Shown here piece by piece: positions 49,398 through 58,072 of a stretch of 64,000 nt of DNA. The DNA lies in the NCBI GenBank assembly GCA_017656255.1, contig JACDOE010000002.1, positions 192,033 through 256,032 of the forward strand, read 5' to 3'. This DNA is from Bacillaceae bacterium (GTDB taxonomy: Bacteria; Bacillota; Bacilli; JACDOE01). The notes under the pieces were generated by a model. The model was not told the origin of the DNA. It did no database searches and saw only the letters and a program-made list of their open reading frames with translations. Numbering within the stretch: the first letter of the stretch is position 1; each line of letters begins with the position of its first letter. Made by a program: the position numbers and the translations under genes.

Positions 49398-49525
49398 CGA
49401 TTATACCTTCCCCTTTCTTTTTTGCGAAAACGGCTCCACAGATACACGACAATACCAACAGAGGCGATAATGGTGATCCAGGTAAAAAGAGACTGGCTGA
49501 CCATATCATACACACTGATTTCCAT
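49394..49525 (-). CDS. Small single-helix membrane protein (43 aa)
   Basis: A 43-codon frame begins MEISVYDMVSQSLFTWITII and continues with a hydrophobic helix (about 13-32) and a basic tail WSRFRKKERGRYNR. It has a strong aaaggag 9 to 10 bases before its ATG. It resembles the tiny 'EYxxD motif' membrane proteins annotated near purD in Bacillales, although the motif here reads EISVYD. It lies antisense between purD and the operon terminator, overlapping the purD stop by 4 bases. Function unknown. Confidence 0.65.
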   Translation of the reverse strand: MEISVYDMVSQSLFTWITIIASVGIVVYLWSRFRKKERGRYNR

Positions 49526-49545
49526 ACGATCTCTTCTCCTTTCAT

Positions 49546-49594
49546 AAGAGGTTTTATTCCGGGCTTACAGGGCTCGAAATAAAACCTCTTTTTG
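49546..49594 (+). terminator. Terminator of the pur operon
   Basis: aagaggttttatt (49546-49558) pairs perfectly with aataaaacctctt (49578-49590), followed by Ts. It lies about 150 bases after purD, beyond the small antisense gene. Confidence 0.8.
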
Positions 49595-49606
49595 ATGTTA
49601 GGGGGT

Positions 49607-49888
49607 TTACGAATCTCTTCCGTATTGAGTACGCGGGTATCGCCGGATGCGATACGGGGTTTTGCGCCGGTTGCCCGGGTTTAACGTGTTAGTTCCCATC
49701 AGGTAAAGAACAGGACAAAAACGGGTGACGCCTTCTCCGACTTTCATCGCTGAAAGCGCTGCTGTGATCATCGGTCCGGTCCGGTAAGGGCGGTCCACCA
49801 TGCGGGCCGTACTGACTGCCAGACCAGTCAGCCCAATGGTAATCCGCATCAGAGCATCCAGATCCCCCACATTTTTCTTCAATTTCAA
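49607..49888 (-). CDS. DUF2892 family inner-membrane protein
   Basis: A protein of about 93 residues. KKNVGDLDALMRITIGLTGLAV near the start is the DUF2892 motif, followed by a second hydrophobic stretch and VTRFCPVLYLMG, then a basic Arg/Tyr-rich tail. In many bacteria this domain is linked to rhodanese-like sulphur proteins (YgaP), but none is nearby. The TTG at 49888 is chosen because ggaggtg lies six bases before it; an ATG at 49909 is upstream of that site. Confidence 0.75.
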   Translation of the reverse strand: MKLKKNVGDLDALMRITIGLTGLAVSTARMVDRPYRTGPMITAALSAMKVGEGVTRFCPVLYLMGTNTLNPGNRRKTPYRIRRYPRTQYGRDS

Positions 49889-49992
49889 TATCAGCACCTC
49901 CAATCGCATATGTTAGCCAAAACCGGAAGCATCATGTTCCGGATAAGTTCCTTTTCCCCGTTAGTATTTGTCCAAAAAACGGGATACATACC

Positions 49993-50045
49993 ATGACAAA
50001 ATGTTGCGGGAGTGATAGTATGAAATCAATGAATGATCATTCATT
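49993..50045 (+). promoter_or_regulatory. yerA promoter and palindromic operator
   Basis: ATGACA (49993-49998) and TAGTAT (50016-50021) with a 17-bp spacer. At the predicted start site lies a perfect 18-bp palindrome AATGAATGATCATTCATT (50028-50045), of the kind bound by TetR-type repressors. Confidence 0.55.
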
Positions 50046-50074
50046 TTGATACAGGAAGGCAGGAGGCAGACAAA

Positions 50075-51877
50075 ATGGAAGTACCTGTACGCCCGATGGA
50101 TAAACACAAAATGAGACGGCTGATTGAAACCGCCCGCTTTCAGCGAGCGGCGACCACATGGATTCGGAACGGGAATGTATTGAATATATACACCGGTGAG
50201 ACACTGGCGGTCAATGTGGTGATCTATGAAGATCGGATCGCCTATGTCGGGGAGAAAGAACCGCTAACAGATGAGCATACGGTTGTGATAGATGCAGACG
50301 GACAGGTGCTGGTACCGGGATATATCGAACCCCATGCCCATCCCTACCAACTGTATCACTTTTCCACCCTCGGGCAGTACGCCCTCACCCGGGGAACGAC
50401 GACCCTGATAATTGATAACCTCAGTTTTTATCTGATGATGGAGCCTGATCGACTGGAACAGCTGGTGAAAGAAACGGAGCATTATCCGGTGAAATATTTC
50501 TGGTGGCTCAGTCTGGACCCGCATAACAACCTGCCTGAAATGATGGCGAAATATCACCCGGAGAAGCTGGAACGTTTTGTGCGCATGCCCCATTTTTTGC
50601 AGGCGGGGGAGTTGACGGCCTGGCCGGCGTTATTGGAGGGTGAGGACCCGGTGTTTTCATCCGTCCATCTGGCACGCTCCCACGGGAAGAGGATTGAAGG
50701 GCACCTTCCGGGAGCGTCCGCAGAAACGCTGAATGCTGTGTCAGCGGCCGGCATCACCGCCTGCCACGAAAGTATTACATCGGATGAGGTCATCAGGCGC
50801 CTGCGTCTGGGCCTGTATGCAACCCTTAGGCATTCGTCGATTCGCCGGGATGTTCCCGAACTGGTGCGTGGCCTGGTGGAAAAAGGGATGCCGGGGGCAC
50901 ACCGGCTCATGTTCACCACGGACGGGTCGACCCCGCCTTTTCTGGAAAAGGGGTTTACCGATTATGTGATCCGCCTGGCCATCGAAGCAGGGATGGATCC
51001 GGTTGATGCCTATCGCGCCGCTTCATTAAACATTGCCACGTATTACGGACTGGATCATGAACTGGGTGGTATTGCCCCCGGTCGGGTGGCGGACATCTGT
51101 TTTTTAAATGAACTGGCGGATCCGACACCGGTCAGGGTGATGAGTGACGGACGCATCACGGCGGAACAGGGACAATTGCGGGTTGCGTTTCCGGAGGTTG
51201 ACTGGGACGGTTATGATTTGATGACAACTCCGGAGAAGGGCAACGAGCCGGAATGGATAGCCGAACCGAACTGGTTTGACATTGAAAGTCCGGAAACAGA
51301 AGCGGGAGACGTGGCTTTTCCCGTCATTCATATGTTAAATGCAGTGATCACCAAACACCGGGAGGAAACGGTTCCCGTTACTGCTGGTCGGGTTCGGTTG
51401 CCTGATAACGGGCAGGACGGCGATTATCTCTACATATCGTTGGTTGACCGGGAGGGAAAATGGATCACAAACGGGATTGTCAAAGGGTTTGCACGACGAA
51501 TTGACGGGCTCTGCAGTACTTTTTCATCTTATCCGGGATACCTGGTTATCGGACGGGACCGGGAAGCGATGGCGATGGCGGCCAATCGGGCCCGGCAACA
51601 TGGGGGTGGCCTCATTCTCATTGAAAACGGGGAGATCCGGTTTGAACTTCCGTTGCCCATCAGTTATATGATGAGTCCCCTTCCCATGGAGGAGTTGACC
51701 GCGGAGACTAAAAAATTTGTAGCGCTCCTGAGAGAACGGGGTTATCGCTTTGAAGATCCGTTATATTCGCTGTTGTTTTCTGCGGCCCTGCACCTTCCGG
51801 ATCTGCGTCTGACCTACCGGGGCCTGTTCTCTGTGAAACAGCAGAAGGTTGTTTGGCCGTCGAAAAAATTGACTTGA
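50075..51877 (+). CDS. yerA: Adenine deaminase-like amidohydrolase YerA
   Basis: A 600-residue amidohydrolase of the adenine deaminase family, which turns adenine into hypoxanthine. The metal site motif HxH is in GYIEPHAHPYQLYH (about residue 92), followed by TRGTTTLIID, GHLPGASAETLNA, and the conserved ASLNIATYYGLDHELGGIAPGRVADICFL. The C-terminal domain matches the adenine deaminase C-terminal module. True activity of YerA-type proteins is unproven, as they diverge from AdeC. The ATG at 50075 follows aggagg; a longer reading from 50033 runs through the operator palindrome. It is the B. subtilis neighbour of purD too. Confidence 0.88.
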   Translation: MEVPVRPMDKHKMRRLIETARFQRAATTWIRNGNVLNIYTGETLAVNVVIYEDRIAYVGEKEPLTDEHTVVIDADGQVLVPGYIEPHAHPYQLYHFSTLGQYALTRGTTTLIIDNLSFYLMMEPDRLEQLVKETEHYPVKYFWWLSLDPHNNLPEMMAKYHPEKLERFVRMPHFLQAGELTAWPALLEGEDPVFSSVHLARSHGKRIEGHLPGASAETLNAVSAAGITACHESITSDEVIRRLRLGLYATLRHSSIRRDVPELVRGLVEKGMPGAHRLMFTTDGSTPPFLEKGFTDYVIRLAIEAGMDPVDAYRAASLNIATYYGLDHELGGIAPGRVADICFLNELADPTPVRVMSDGRITAEQGQLRVAFPEVDWDGYDLMTTPEKGNEPEWIAEPNWFDIESPETEAGDVAFPVIHMLNAVITKHREETVPVTAGRVRLPDNGQDGDYLYISLVDREGKWITNGIVKGFARRIDGLCSTFSSYPGYLVIGRDREAMAMAANRARQHGGGLILIENGEIRFELPLPISYMMSPLPMEELTAETKKFVALLRERGYRFEDPLYSLLFSAALHLPDLRLTYRGLFSVKQQKVVWPSKKLT

Positions 51878-51904
51878 TCAAATTTTATCTTGAGGTGATG
51901 TGAC

Positions 51905-52717
51905 GTGTCACGTAATATTCAGAATGGATTTGCCGAGGTTCAGGGGACCCGTATTTATTACGAAATGAAGGGACAGGGTGAACCACTGCTGATGATTCAT
52001 GGCCTGAACCTGGACACCCGGATGTGGGATGATCAGTTTGAAGTATTATCAGAACAATATCGGGTCATCCGGTTTGATCTGCGGGGAATGGGAAAAACTG
52101 TTATGACAGATCAGCCTTTTACCATGTATGACGATATCAAGGGATTGATGGGGGCGCTTGAGATTGAAAAAGCTCATGTCATGGGGCTTTCGGTCGGATC
52201 TTATGCCGCGATGGAATTTGCCCTGGCGTATCCGGATGCTGTTGACCGGTTGATTGTGGTATCACCGGGACTGCCGGGAATGGAAAGGTCGGAAATACGT
52301 CAGAATGATGTCGAAAGATTTCAGGAAGTCCTTCAGTCAGGAGATCTGGACCGAATCGCCGATATGGAGGTTCAGATGTGGTATGACGGTCCCGGCCAGT
52401 CACCTGACCCCGAACGTCAGGCAGGACGTGACCGGTTTCGGCGTATGATCATGGATGCTTACGCACAACCGCCGGTTACCAACATGCCCGGTAAGCTGGA
52501 TCCTTCTCCGGCAGACAGGTTGCATGAACTTCAAATGCCCGTACTGGTGGTGACCGGTGATCGAGATTATCCGGAAGTGAGAGAACTGGCGCAGCGGATC
52601 GAGGCGAAAGCTCCCCGGGTAAAAAACGTCGTGATGGAAGGCTCCGCACATATTCCGCCGATGGATCAGCCGGAAGTGTTTAATCAAGCGGTACTGGCAT
52701 TTTTGCAGGAATCTTAA
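51905..52717 (+). CDS. Alpha/beta hydrolase
   Basis: A 270-residue serine hydrolase. The nucleophile elbow GLSVGSYAAME (Ser near residue 97), oxyanion region MIHGLNLDTRMW, acid Asp in VVTGDRDYPEV, and His in GSAHIPPMDQP complete the triad. It resembles 3-oxoadipate enol-lactonase or haloperoxidase-like esterases; the substrate is unknown. The GTG start follows gaggtgatg. It is 27 bases after yerA and may be co-transcribed. Confidence 0.88.
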   Translation: MSRNIQNGFAEVQGTRIYYEMKGQGEPLLMIHGLNLDTRMWDDQFEVLSEQYRVIRFDLRGMGKTVMTDQPFTMYDDIKGLMGALEIEKAHVMGLSVGSYAAMEFALAYPDAVDRLIVVSPGLPGMERSEIRQNDVERFQEVLQSGDLDRIADMEVQMWYDGPGQSPDPERQAGRDRFRRMIMDAYAQPPVTNMPGKLDPSPADRLHELQMPVLVVTGDRDYPEVRELAQRIEAKAPRVKNVVMEGSAHIPPMDQPEVFNQAVLAFLQES

Positions 52718-52770
52718 ACATGAAATCGTTAATTGCAGACATGCTTTGACAGTGGAAGCCGGGTGAGATC

Positions 52771-53580
52771 ATGCAAAACGTGTGGATTGTGACGCTCCTG
52801 GTCATCAGCATATCCATGGTGGAAACATTCGCCTACGGCGCCAGACTGGCCGGAGCCCGGACCAGAAGGCTCAGTTCATCGCTGTCGTTATTTAATATCC
52901 TGGTGTTGTTTGCGCGGACCGCCAATCTTTTTCAGTCCATGTTTGTGGCCATGATCGTTGATGAGGCGGTCAAAACGGGGGAACCGATTCTCTGGGTGTT
53001 CCGGGTGATCATCTTCTCAGCCAGTATCGGGGTGTTTCTTGGCATCCTGTCGCTTCCTTTTTCCACCCGGCTGTTTGAATACGGGGTGAGAAAACTGGAA
53101 CAGCACGGGACGGTCCCCCGTATTTTTAACCGGGAACTTCGTTTGCGTAATTTTCGTAAAGTGGCGAGGCTGTTTTCCCTGCCCACCCGGCAGATGATCC
53201 GGCAACTGGATATGTCCCGCCTGCCCTACGGTATTTTGATCACCAATATGGTGATCTATTCGATCTTTGCCGTAGGGGTGCTGGCTTCCTACTATGCCAG
53301 CACCATGGAACCGGCCTATACCCGGCTGGCGCTGTCCATGTCCGGATTTATCAACGGGATGGCAACCATCGGTTTTGCTATTTTTGTCGATCCTTACACG
53401 GCAAAACTGCAGGATGATGTGATTCAGGGGAAACAGAACCTGTCTTTCTTAAGATCGGTCATTGTGTTTTTGTCCCTGGGGAGATTGCTGGGAACTTTTC
53501 TGGCCCAGGTGATTTTCCTGCCGGCTGTCTATGTGATTTTACATTTGATGGACCTGGCATTGACCTTTTTCGGGTCCTGA
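52771..53580 (+). CDS. amj: Lipid II flippase Amj
   Basis: Amj moves lipid II across the membrane as an alternative to MurJ. The 269-residue, mostly helical sequence has the DUF2837 features ETFAYGARLAGARTRRLSSSLSLFN near the start and the conserved NLFQSMFVAMIVDEAV. Seven or so hydrophobic segments are visible. In B. subtilis amj is induced by wall stress through SigM; no SigM-type promoter was recognised here. It is separated by 53 bases from the hydrolase gene. Confidence 0.9.
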   Translation: MQNVWIVTLLVISISMVETFAYGARLAGARTRRLSSSLSLFNILVLFARTANLFQSMFVAMIVDEAVKTGEPILWVFRVIIFSASIGVFLGILSLPFSTRLFEYGVRKLEQHGTVPRIFNRELRLRNFRKVARLFSLPTRQMIRQLDMSRLPYGILITNMVIYSIFAVGVLASYYASTMEPAYTRLALSMSGFINGMATIGFAIFVDPYTAKLQDDVIQGKQNLSFLRSVIVFLSLGRLLGTFLAQVIFLPAVYVILHLMDLALTFFGS

Positions 53581-53619
53581 AATGATTCCGGTTCATACGG
53601 TCTTTTTTCTGGAAATAGT

Positions 53620-53649
53620 GAATAATCCGGCTGAAATCGGTATAAATTA
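53620..53649 (+). promoter_or_regulatory. Candidate SigG promoter of the SASP gene
   Basis: GAATA (53620-53624) fits the SigG -35, and TAAATTA (53643-53649) after 18 bases matches five of seven positions of CATWHTA. The downstream gene is a classic forespore product. Confidence 0.5.
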
Positions 53650-53690
53650 CAGTTACAAGAAACGACAAGCATAAACAGGAGGCGATTCAT

Positions 53691-53891
53691 ATGCCGAGCC
53701 GGAACAAGCTGGTTTTTCCCGGATCACGTCAGGCCCTGGATCAATTGAAATTTGAGATTGCACAGGAATTCGGCGTCGAACTGGGACCGGATACAACTTC
53801 CCGGGCGAATGGTTCAGTCGGCGGTGAAATGGTCAAACGGATGGTTCAACTGGCTGAACAGTCAATGCTGGATCAAAATGTGATCCATTAA
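53691..53891 (+). CDS. Alpha/beta-type small acid-soluble spore protein
   Basis: A 66-residue DNA-saturating protein of the dormant spore core. The two family blocks are present: [10 protein letters not shown], containing the GPR protease recognition site, then [16 protein letters not shown]. aggagg lies upstream of the ATG. It is monocistronic with a SigG-like promoter and a strong terminator, which shows the organism forms endospores. Confidence 0.95.
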   Translation: MPSRNKLVFPGSRQALDQLKFEIAQEFGVELGPDTTSRANGSVGGEMVKRMVQLAEQSMLDQNVIH

Positions 53892-53911
53892 GTTCATCAG
53901 CACGGTCAAAA

Positions 53912-53966
53912 ATACCGGTAAGTATTACACCTATTTATGGAAGTGTATGCTTACCGGTATATTTAT
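53912..53966 (+). terminator. Terminator of the SASP gene
   Basis: ATACCGGTAAG (53912-53922) pairs perfectly with CTTACCGGTAT (53950-53960). An inner ACAC/GTGT pairing and a T-rich tail follow. Confidence 0.8.
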
Positions 53967-54034
53967 GTTTGTGATCTCCGGTTTGACAGAACCAGTCATA
54001 AAGCGTAGTTTTAAAAGAGGGAGATGAGAGACTG

Positions 54035-54658
54035 GTGACGAAAAAATCACGCATCAAACGCAACATCAGCCTGTTTTTGCTCGTCAGTATCATCGTAGGG
54101 GTATGCTGGACGGGTTACATTCAGTGGAAAATTCATTCCGTTTCGGCAACAACGCTGTCGGAACCTGTCGATGTGGGCATCGTCCTCGGGGCCTCCCTGT
54201 GGGACAATCGACCAAGCCCGGCATTAAAGGAAAGGCTGGATCACGGACTCCGGCTTTACCGGCAGGGGCTGTTTGACACCTTTATCGTGACAGGCGGTAT
54301 GGATGGGAATGGCTCCACGATCCCGGAAGGAGAGGGGATGAAACGATACCTCATCGCTCAGGGCGTCCCGCCCGCTGATATTTTTGTTGAAGACAAAGCA
54401 CGAAGTACTTACGAAAACCTTTTATTCAGTCAGAAAATTATGAAAGAAAAGGGATTTCAGAAGGCTGTGATTGTGACGCATGTTTATCATGGGGCACGTG
54501 CCCTTGATATTGCCAGGTTTACAGGTTATGACTATCCGCAGATCAGCCTGACGGAATCTCGGGTCATGTTTATGCCGTGGCACAAGTTCAGGGAAACACT
54601 GGCCTATACCAACTGGCTTCGGCAGAAGTGGATGATTCGGTTCGGAATGATAGATTGA
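54035..54658 (+). CDS. DUF218 (YdcF/SanA-like) membrane protein
   Basis: A 207-residue protein with one N-terminal membrane helix (about 10-30) and an extracytoplasmic DUF218 domain. The motifs VGIVLGASLWDNRPSPALKERLDHGLRLY, FIVTGGMDGNG, and EDKARSTYENLLFS match the SanA/YdcF/ElyC family, which influences envelope integrity in other bacteria. GTG start behind gggagatgag. It lies 16 bases before a permease pair, so it may share an operon with them. The activity is unknown. Confidence 0.85.
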   Translation: MTKKSRIKRNISLFLLVSIIVGVCWTGYIQWKIHSVSATTLSEPVDVGIVLGASLWDNRPSPALKERLDHGLRLYRQGLFDTFIVTGGMDGNGSTIPEGEGMKRYLIAQGVPPADIFVEDKARSTYENLLFSQKIMKEKGFQKAVIVTHVYHGARALDIARFTGYDYPQISLTESRVMFMPWHKFRETLAYTNWLRQKWMIRFGMID

Positions 54659-54674
54659 GAGGAGAAAATAGACG

Positions 54675-55535
54675 TTGTACAGGGGAAAAGTTATTTCAGT
54701 TCTTGTTCTGATTATGTTTGTTATCCTGTTATCGGGATTTCCGCTCATGCTGGACACATCTCAGGGGGCGTTGAAATTTACGGTTACGCCGTTTGTAGAG
54801 GCCGTCAAGAGTTATACTGACGGTTTGACGACAGGAGAATCGTTTACATACAAAATCAAGGATAGAGAAAGGTCTTTTTTCGAAGATATGACCGGGTTTT
54901 TTACGCTTTCATTAACCTATCTTTTTATCGGGGGCGTCATCGCTACCATTGTCGGCATCCTGGCAGGGGGATGGATGGCGGGCGTGCGTCAAAACGGGAT
55001 TAAAGATGTGGTCGGCTTTCTGGGAACAATACCGGATTTTATCCTGATTATCCTGCTGCAACTTCTGGTTATTCTGATCTACAAATCCACGGGAATCAGG
55101 GTGGCGAAAGTGGCCTCTACCTTTAATGAACCGGCTGTTCTTCTTCCATTGTTGACCATTTCACTGATTCCGGCCATTTACTTGATCAACTCACTGTCGC
55201 AGCGAACCTATCAGATTATGACGGAAGATTACGTTCTGACGGCCAGAGCGAGAGGGTTAAACAAACTGTACATTTACGTACAGCACATTTTTCGCAATCT
55301 GCTTCCTTTTTTAAAAGCAGATCTGTATAAAGTGACTTCCATCATGATGGGGAATTTGTTTATTGTCGAGTATTTATATAATTTGCCCGGTATGACCCGG
55401 CTTCTGTTTACATATGGCCATCAGTTCAATCTGATCGTCAACACGCTGTTTGTGCTGGCTGTGATGTATGTGGTCTTCCTGTGGGGCATGAAACTGTTTG
55501 TAAGCGGATTAGAGAGGGTTTTTATCTATGACTGA
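54675..55535 (+). CDS. ABC transporter permease (DppB/OppB type)
   Basis: A 286-residue permease of the oligopeptide/nickel type. An N-terminal helix and an extracytoplasmic segment (about 30-75) precede the BPD permease domain. The EAA loop region is EDYVLTARARGLNKLYIYVQHIFRN, followed by the terminal NLFIVEYLYNLPGMTRLL typical of DppB. TTG start after gaggag. It overlaps the DppC-like gene by 8 bases. No binding protein or ATPase gene is adjacent. Confidence 0.88.
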   Translation: MYRGKVISVLVLIMFVILLSGFPLMLDTSQGALKFTVTPFVEAVKSYTDGLTTGESFTYKIKDRERSFFEDMTGFFTLSLTYLFIGGVIATIVGILAGGWMAGVRQNGIKDVVGFLGTIPDFILIILLQLLVILIYKSTGIRVAKVASTFNEPAVLLPLLTISLIPAIYLINSLSQRTYQIMTEDYVLTARARGLNKLYIYVQHIFRNLLPFLKADLYKVTSIMMGNLFIVEYLYNLPGMTRLLFTYGHQFNLIVNTLFVLAVMYVVFLWGMKLFVSGLERVFIYD

Positions 55536-56463
55536 ACGACGAAAAAAAGGGAACTGGCGCATTTATCTGGGGCTCAGTCTGGTTTTATTGTTTATGTTGA
55601 TGGCGGTTGTCGGCCCGTTCTTTGCTCCTTACGACAGAGATGAGCAGGATGGGATCAAAACGATTCAGACGGAAGAGGGTCCACGTATTGTGGCTCCGCC
55701 TTATCCGCCCTCTGAGGAACACTGGCTGGGAACGGACAAATGGGGTTATGATATGTTGACCATGATGCTGTACGGGGCGAAGTATACCGTATTTACGGCG
55801 CTGGTTGTCGCGCTGCTGAGGGTCCTGATCGGTGGGGGGATCGGCCTTTACCTGGGAATACGACCCGGGGGAAAAAAGTGGCAACTTCAGACAGGTTGGC
55901 TGGGGAGTATTCCTCCGTTTATTATGGTCTATTTCCTGTTGCTGGCGATTAATTTTAACTCGCCGCTGTCGCCGCTGGAGCTGGTCGTGATCCAGGGGAT
56001 TGTGATGACGATTCTCGGGGTTCCGGGTATCATATCCACCATTCAGGAAAAAACCATTGATCTAAAAAAGAATTTGTTTGTGACCGCGTCTCAGGCGATG
56101 GGGGCGGGAAAATGGCACATGATCACCCGGCACATTTTTCCGCTCTTAAAAGAAAATCTGGTGGTCCTTCTGGTCAATGAAATCATACTGGTACTGAATC
56201 TGATCGGCCAGCTGGGGCTGTTCTATCTGTTTCTCGGAGGCACGATCGTCGAGTATGGTTTTTTCGGCCCGGAAAACTTTTTATCCCGGACATTCGAATG
56301 GGCCGGTTTGATCGGGCTTGGGAAAAACTTTTTGCTGATTAACCAGTGGATGGTTATCCCTCCGATTCTGGCGTTTATGATGTTGATATTTTCTTTTTAT
56401 ATATTGTCCCGGGGCCTGGAGCAGAAATATCAGCAAACCTATCACAAAGCGCCCCACATTTAA
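55528..56463 (+). CDS. ABC transporter permease (DppC/OppC type)
   Basis: The second permease. The N-terminal FFAPYDRDEQDG and HWLGTDKWGYDMLTMMLYGAKYT segments are the OppC hallmark, and the EAA loop is TASQAMGAGKWHMITRHIFPLLKEN (about 188-212). It forms a heterodimer with the preceding protein. The absence of partner genes means the ATPase and binding protein must be encoded elsewhere, or the pair has been orphaned. Confidence 0.88.
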   Translation: MTERRKKGNWRIYLGLSLVLLFMLMAVVGPFFAPYDRDEQDGIKTIQTEEGPRIVAPPYPPSEEHWLGTDKWGYDMLTMMLYGAKYTVFTALVVALLRVLIGGGIGLYLGIRPGGKKWQLQTGWLGSIPPFIMVYFLLLAINFNSPLSPLELVVIQGIVMTILGVPGIISTIQEKTIDLKKNLFVTASQAMGAGKWHMITRHIFPLLKENLVVLLVNEIILVLNLIGQLGLFYLFLGGTIVEYGFFGPENFLSRTFEWAGLIGLGKNFLLINQWMVIPPILAFMMLIFSFYILSRGLEQKYQQTYHKAPHI

Positions 56464-56544
56464 AAGTTCAGATTTCAGGAAGGATTTTGCCGGGCGCAGA
56501 CAGAACTTTTTTATACAAGACGAAAACAAGGAAGGCGAGAACGG

Positions 56545-57642
56545 ATGAAAAAAAGATTCCCAAAATCGATTCAATGGATATGGACAGTACTCATGCTATT
56601 TTTACTGGTATTTGCGGTAACAGCCTGTGGAACCGGGGATGAACAGGAAACGGTACAACCTGTTGAAAATAACGAACCGTCGGATCCGCAACCGGATGAG
56701 CAACCGGATCCGAAAGAAGATGAAACGGACAAAGAAGAGGAAGAAACATTTAAATATACCGCTCCCTTCACCGGAGTCGGCACCAATGATGAGCTGCCCA
56801 AACGGGCGGTGATGGTCATGATCAACAATCATGCCAAAGCCAGGCCACAGTCGGGCCTGGACAAGGCGGACGTCGTCTATGAAGTGCTGGCAGAGGGGTC
56901 CATTACGCGAATGGCTGCCATCTACCATAGCCAGAAACCGAAAGTGATCGGCCCTGTCCGCAGCGTTCGCCCTTATTATATCGATCTTGGACTGGGATTT
57001 GATGCGGTGATTGTTCATGCCGGGGGAAGTCCGGCAGCCCTTCAGATTCTCAGGGATCAGGGAATCGCTCACATGGATGAAATCTACAATGCCGGTGCTT
57101 ATTTCTGGAGAGAGAGTTTCCGCAAAGCGCCGCACAATTTGTATACCGATCTGGAGCGTATCTACCGGGGAGCGGAACGGCTCGGTTTTCGACAGTCAGG
57201 CAACATGCCTCACATGCTTTTCGTCAGTGAGGATCGGGAGCCGGAAGGAGATACGGCAGAGAAGATCGACATTTCATACACGTCCACCTACGGTGTTTCT
57301 TATGAGTATGACCCGGACAGCAAACAATACAAACGATTGACGCAGGGTGAACCGCACAACGATCTGACCACCGGTGAACAGCTGACAGCCACCAACGTTC
57401 TGGTGGTGAGTGCTTCCCACCGGATTCTCGACAATGAAGGGCGTCGTGCCATCGATGTTTATGGGCCGGGGAACGGCTATCTGTTCCAGCGTGGAAAAGT
57501 ACAGAAAGTAACATGGGAGCGAAAAAACGGTCTGATCCGGGCCTACATCGATGGTGAAGAAGTCGGGCTGTACCCGGGTAACACATGGGTCCACATCATC
57601 CCCAATGTCCCTGCCCTGGAAAACAAAGTGACGTATCAGTAA
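56545..57642 (+). CDS. yerB: DUF3048 lipoprotein YerB
   Basis: A 365-residue lipoprotein. The signal ends in lipobox VTAC (Cys near residue 28), followed by a Glu/Pro/Asp-rich linker (30-70). The DUF3048 N-terminal domain has AVMVMINNHAKARPQSGLDKADVVYEVLAEGSITR and GPVRSVRPYYIDLGL; a C-terminal DUF3048 domain follows with ending TYQ. It corresponds to YerB of B. subtilis, also between yerA and yerC. The function is not known. aaggagg-type site precedes the ATG. Confidence 0.9.
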   Translation: MKKRFPKSIQWIWTVLMLFLLVFAVTACGTGDEQETVQPVENNEPSDPQPDEQPDPKEDETDKEEEETFKYTAPFTGVGTNDELPKRAVMVMINNHAKARPQSGLDKADVVYEVLAEGSITRMAAIYHSQKPKVIGPVRSVRPYYIDLGLGFDAVIVHAGGSPAALQILRDQGIAHMDEIYNAGAYFWRESFRKAPHNLYTDLERIYRGAERLGFRQSGNMPHMLFVSEDREPEGDTAEKIDISYTSTYGVSYEYDPDSKQYKRLTQGEPHNDLTTGEQLTATNVLVVSASHRILDNEGRRAIDVYGPGNGYLFQRGKVQKVTWERKNGLIRAYIDGEEVGLYPGNTWVHIIPNVPALENKVTYQ

Positions 57643-57661
57643 GCTGGAAACAGGTTGTTTC

Positions 57662-57726
57662 TTGTCAAATCATCTTTTTTTGTCTAAGATGTTAATAGTA
57701 AGCGTTTTAATACAATAAAACGTTAC
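57662..57726 (+). promoter_or_regulatory. yerC promoter with palindrome
   Basis: TTGTCA (57662-57667) and TAAGAT (57685-57690) with a 17-bp spacer. Directly downstream CGTTTTA (57703-57709) and TAAAACG (57716-57722), flanked by GTAA and TTAC, form an inverted repeat. Its left half also resembles a cre site. Confidence 0.6.
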
Positions 57727-57760
57727 CGTCTTTCCATGTTAAAGGACAGGGGGGAACCCA

Positions 57761-58060
57761 TTGCAGTTAGACAAGCTTCGCGGTAAAAAGGAACTGGATC
57801 AATTATTTGAAGCGATTCTCTCGCTGAAGGACAAAGACGAGTGCTATATCTTCTTTGACGATCTCTGTACCGTCAACGAGGTAAAGTCCCTGGCACAGCG
57901 TCTTGAAGTGGCGCGGATGCTCGGAGAAGGATATACCTATAACCAGATCGAAACGGAAACCGGTGCCAGTACGGCGACCATCTCCAGAGTGAAACGCTGT
58001 TTAAATTACGGTAACGACGGCTACCAGATGGTTCTGAACCGAATTTACGATAAAAAATAG
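57761..58060 (+). CDS. yerC: YerC/YecD family TrpR-like DNA-binding protein
   Basis: A 99-residue helical protein of the Trp-repressor superfamily. The sequence EVKSLAQRLEVARMLGEGYTYNQIETETGASTATISRVKRCLNYGNDGY contains the recognition helix-turn-helix. TTG start after gggggg. It has its own promoter and terminator. The regulated genes are not established; a palindrome in its leader may be an autoregulatory site. In B. subtilis yerC lies just upstream of the pcrB region as here. Confidence 0.9.
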   Translation: MQLDKLRGKKELDQLFEAILSLKDKDECYIFFDDLCTVNEVKSLAQRLEVARMLGEGYTYNQIETETGASTATISRVKRCLNYGNDGYQMVLNRIYDKK

Positions 58061-58072
58061 GCTCTGTTAAGC

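Noticed and set aside
50028-50045. FadR operator at yerA
   Set aside because: The arms TGAATGA and TCATTCA match the Bacillus FadR box, but the spacer between them is missing, so assignment to FadR is not justified.
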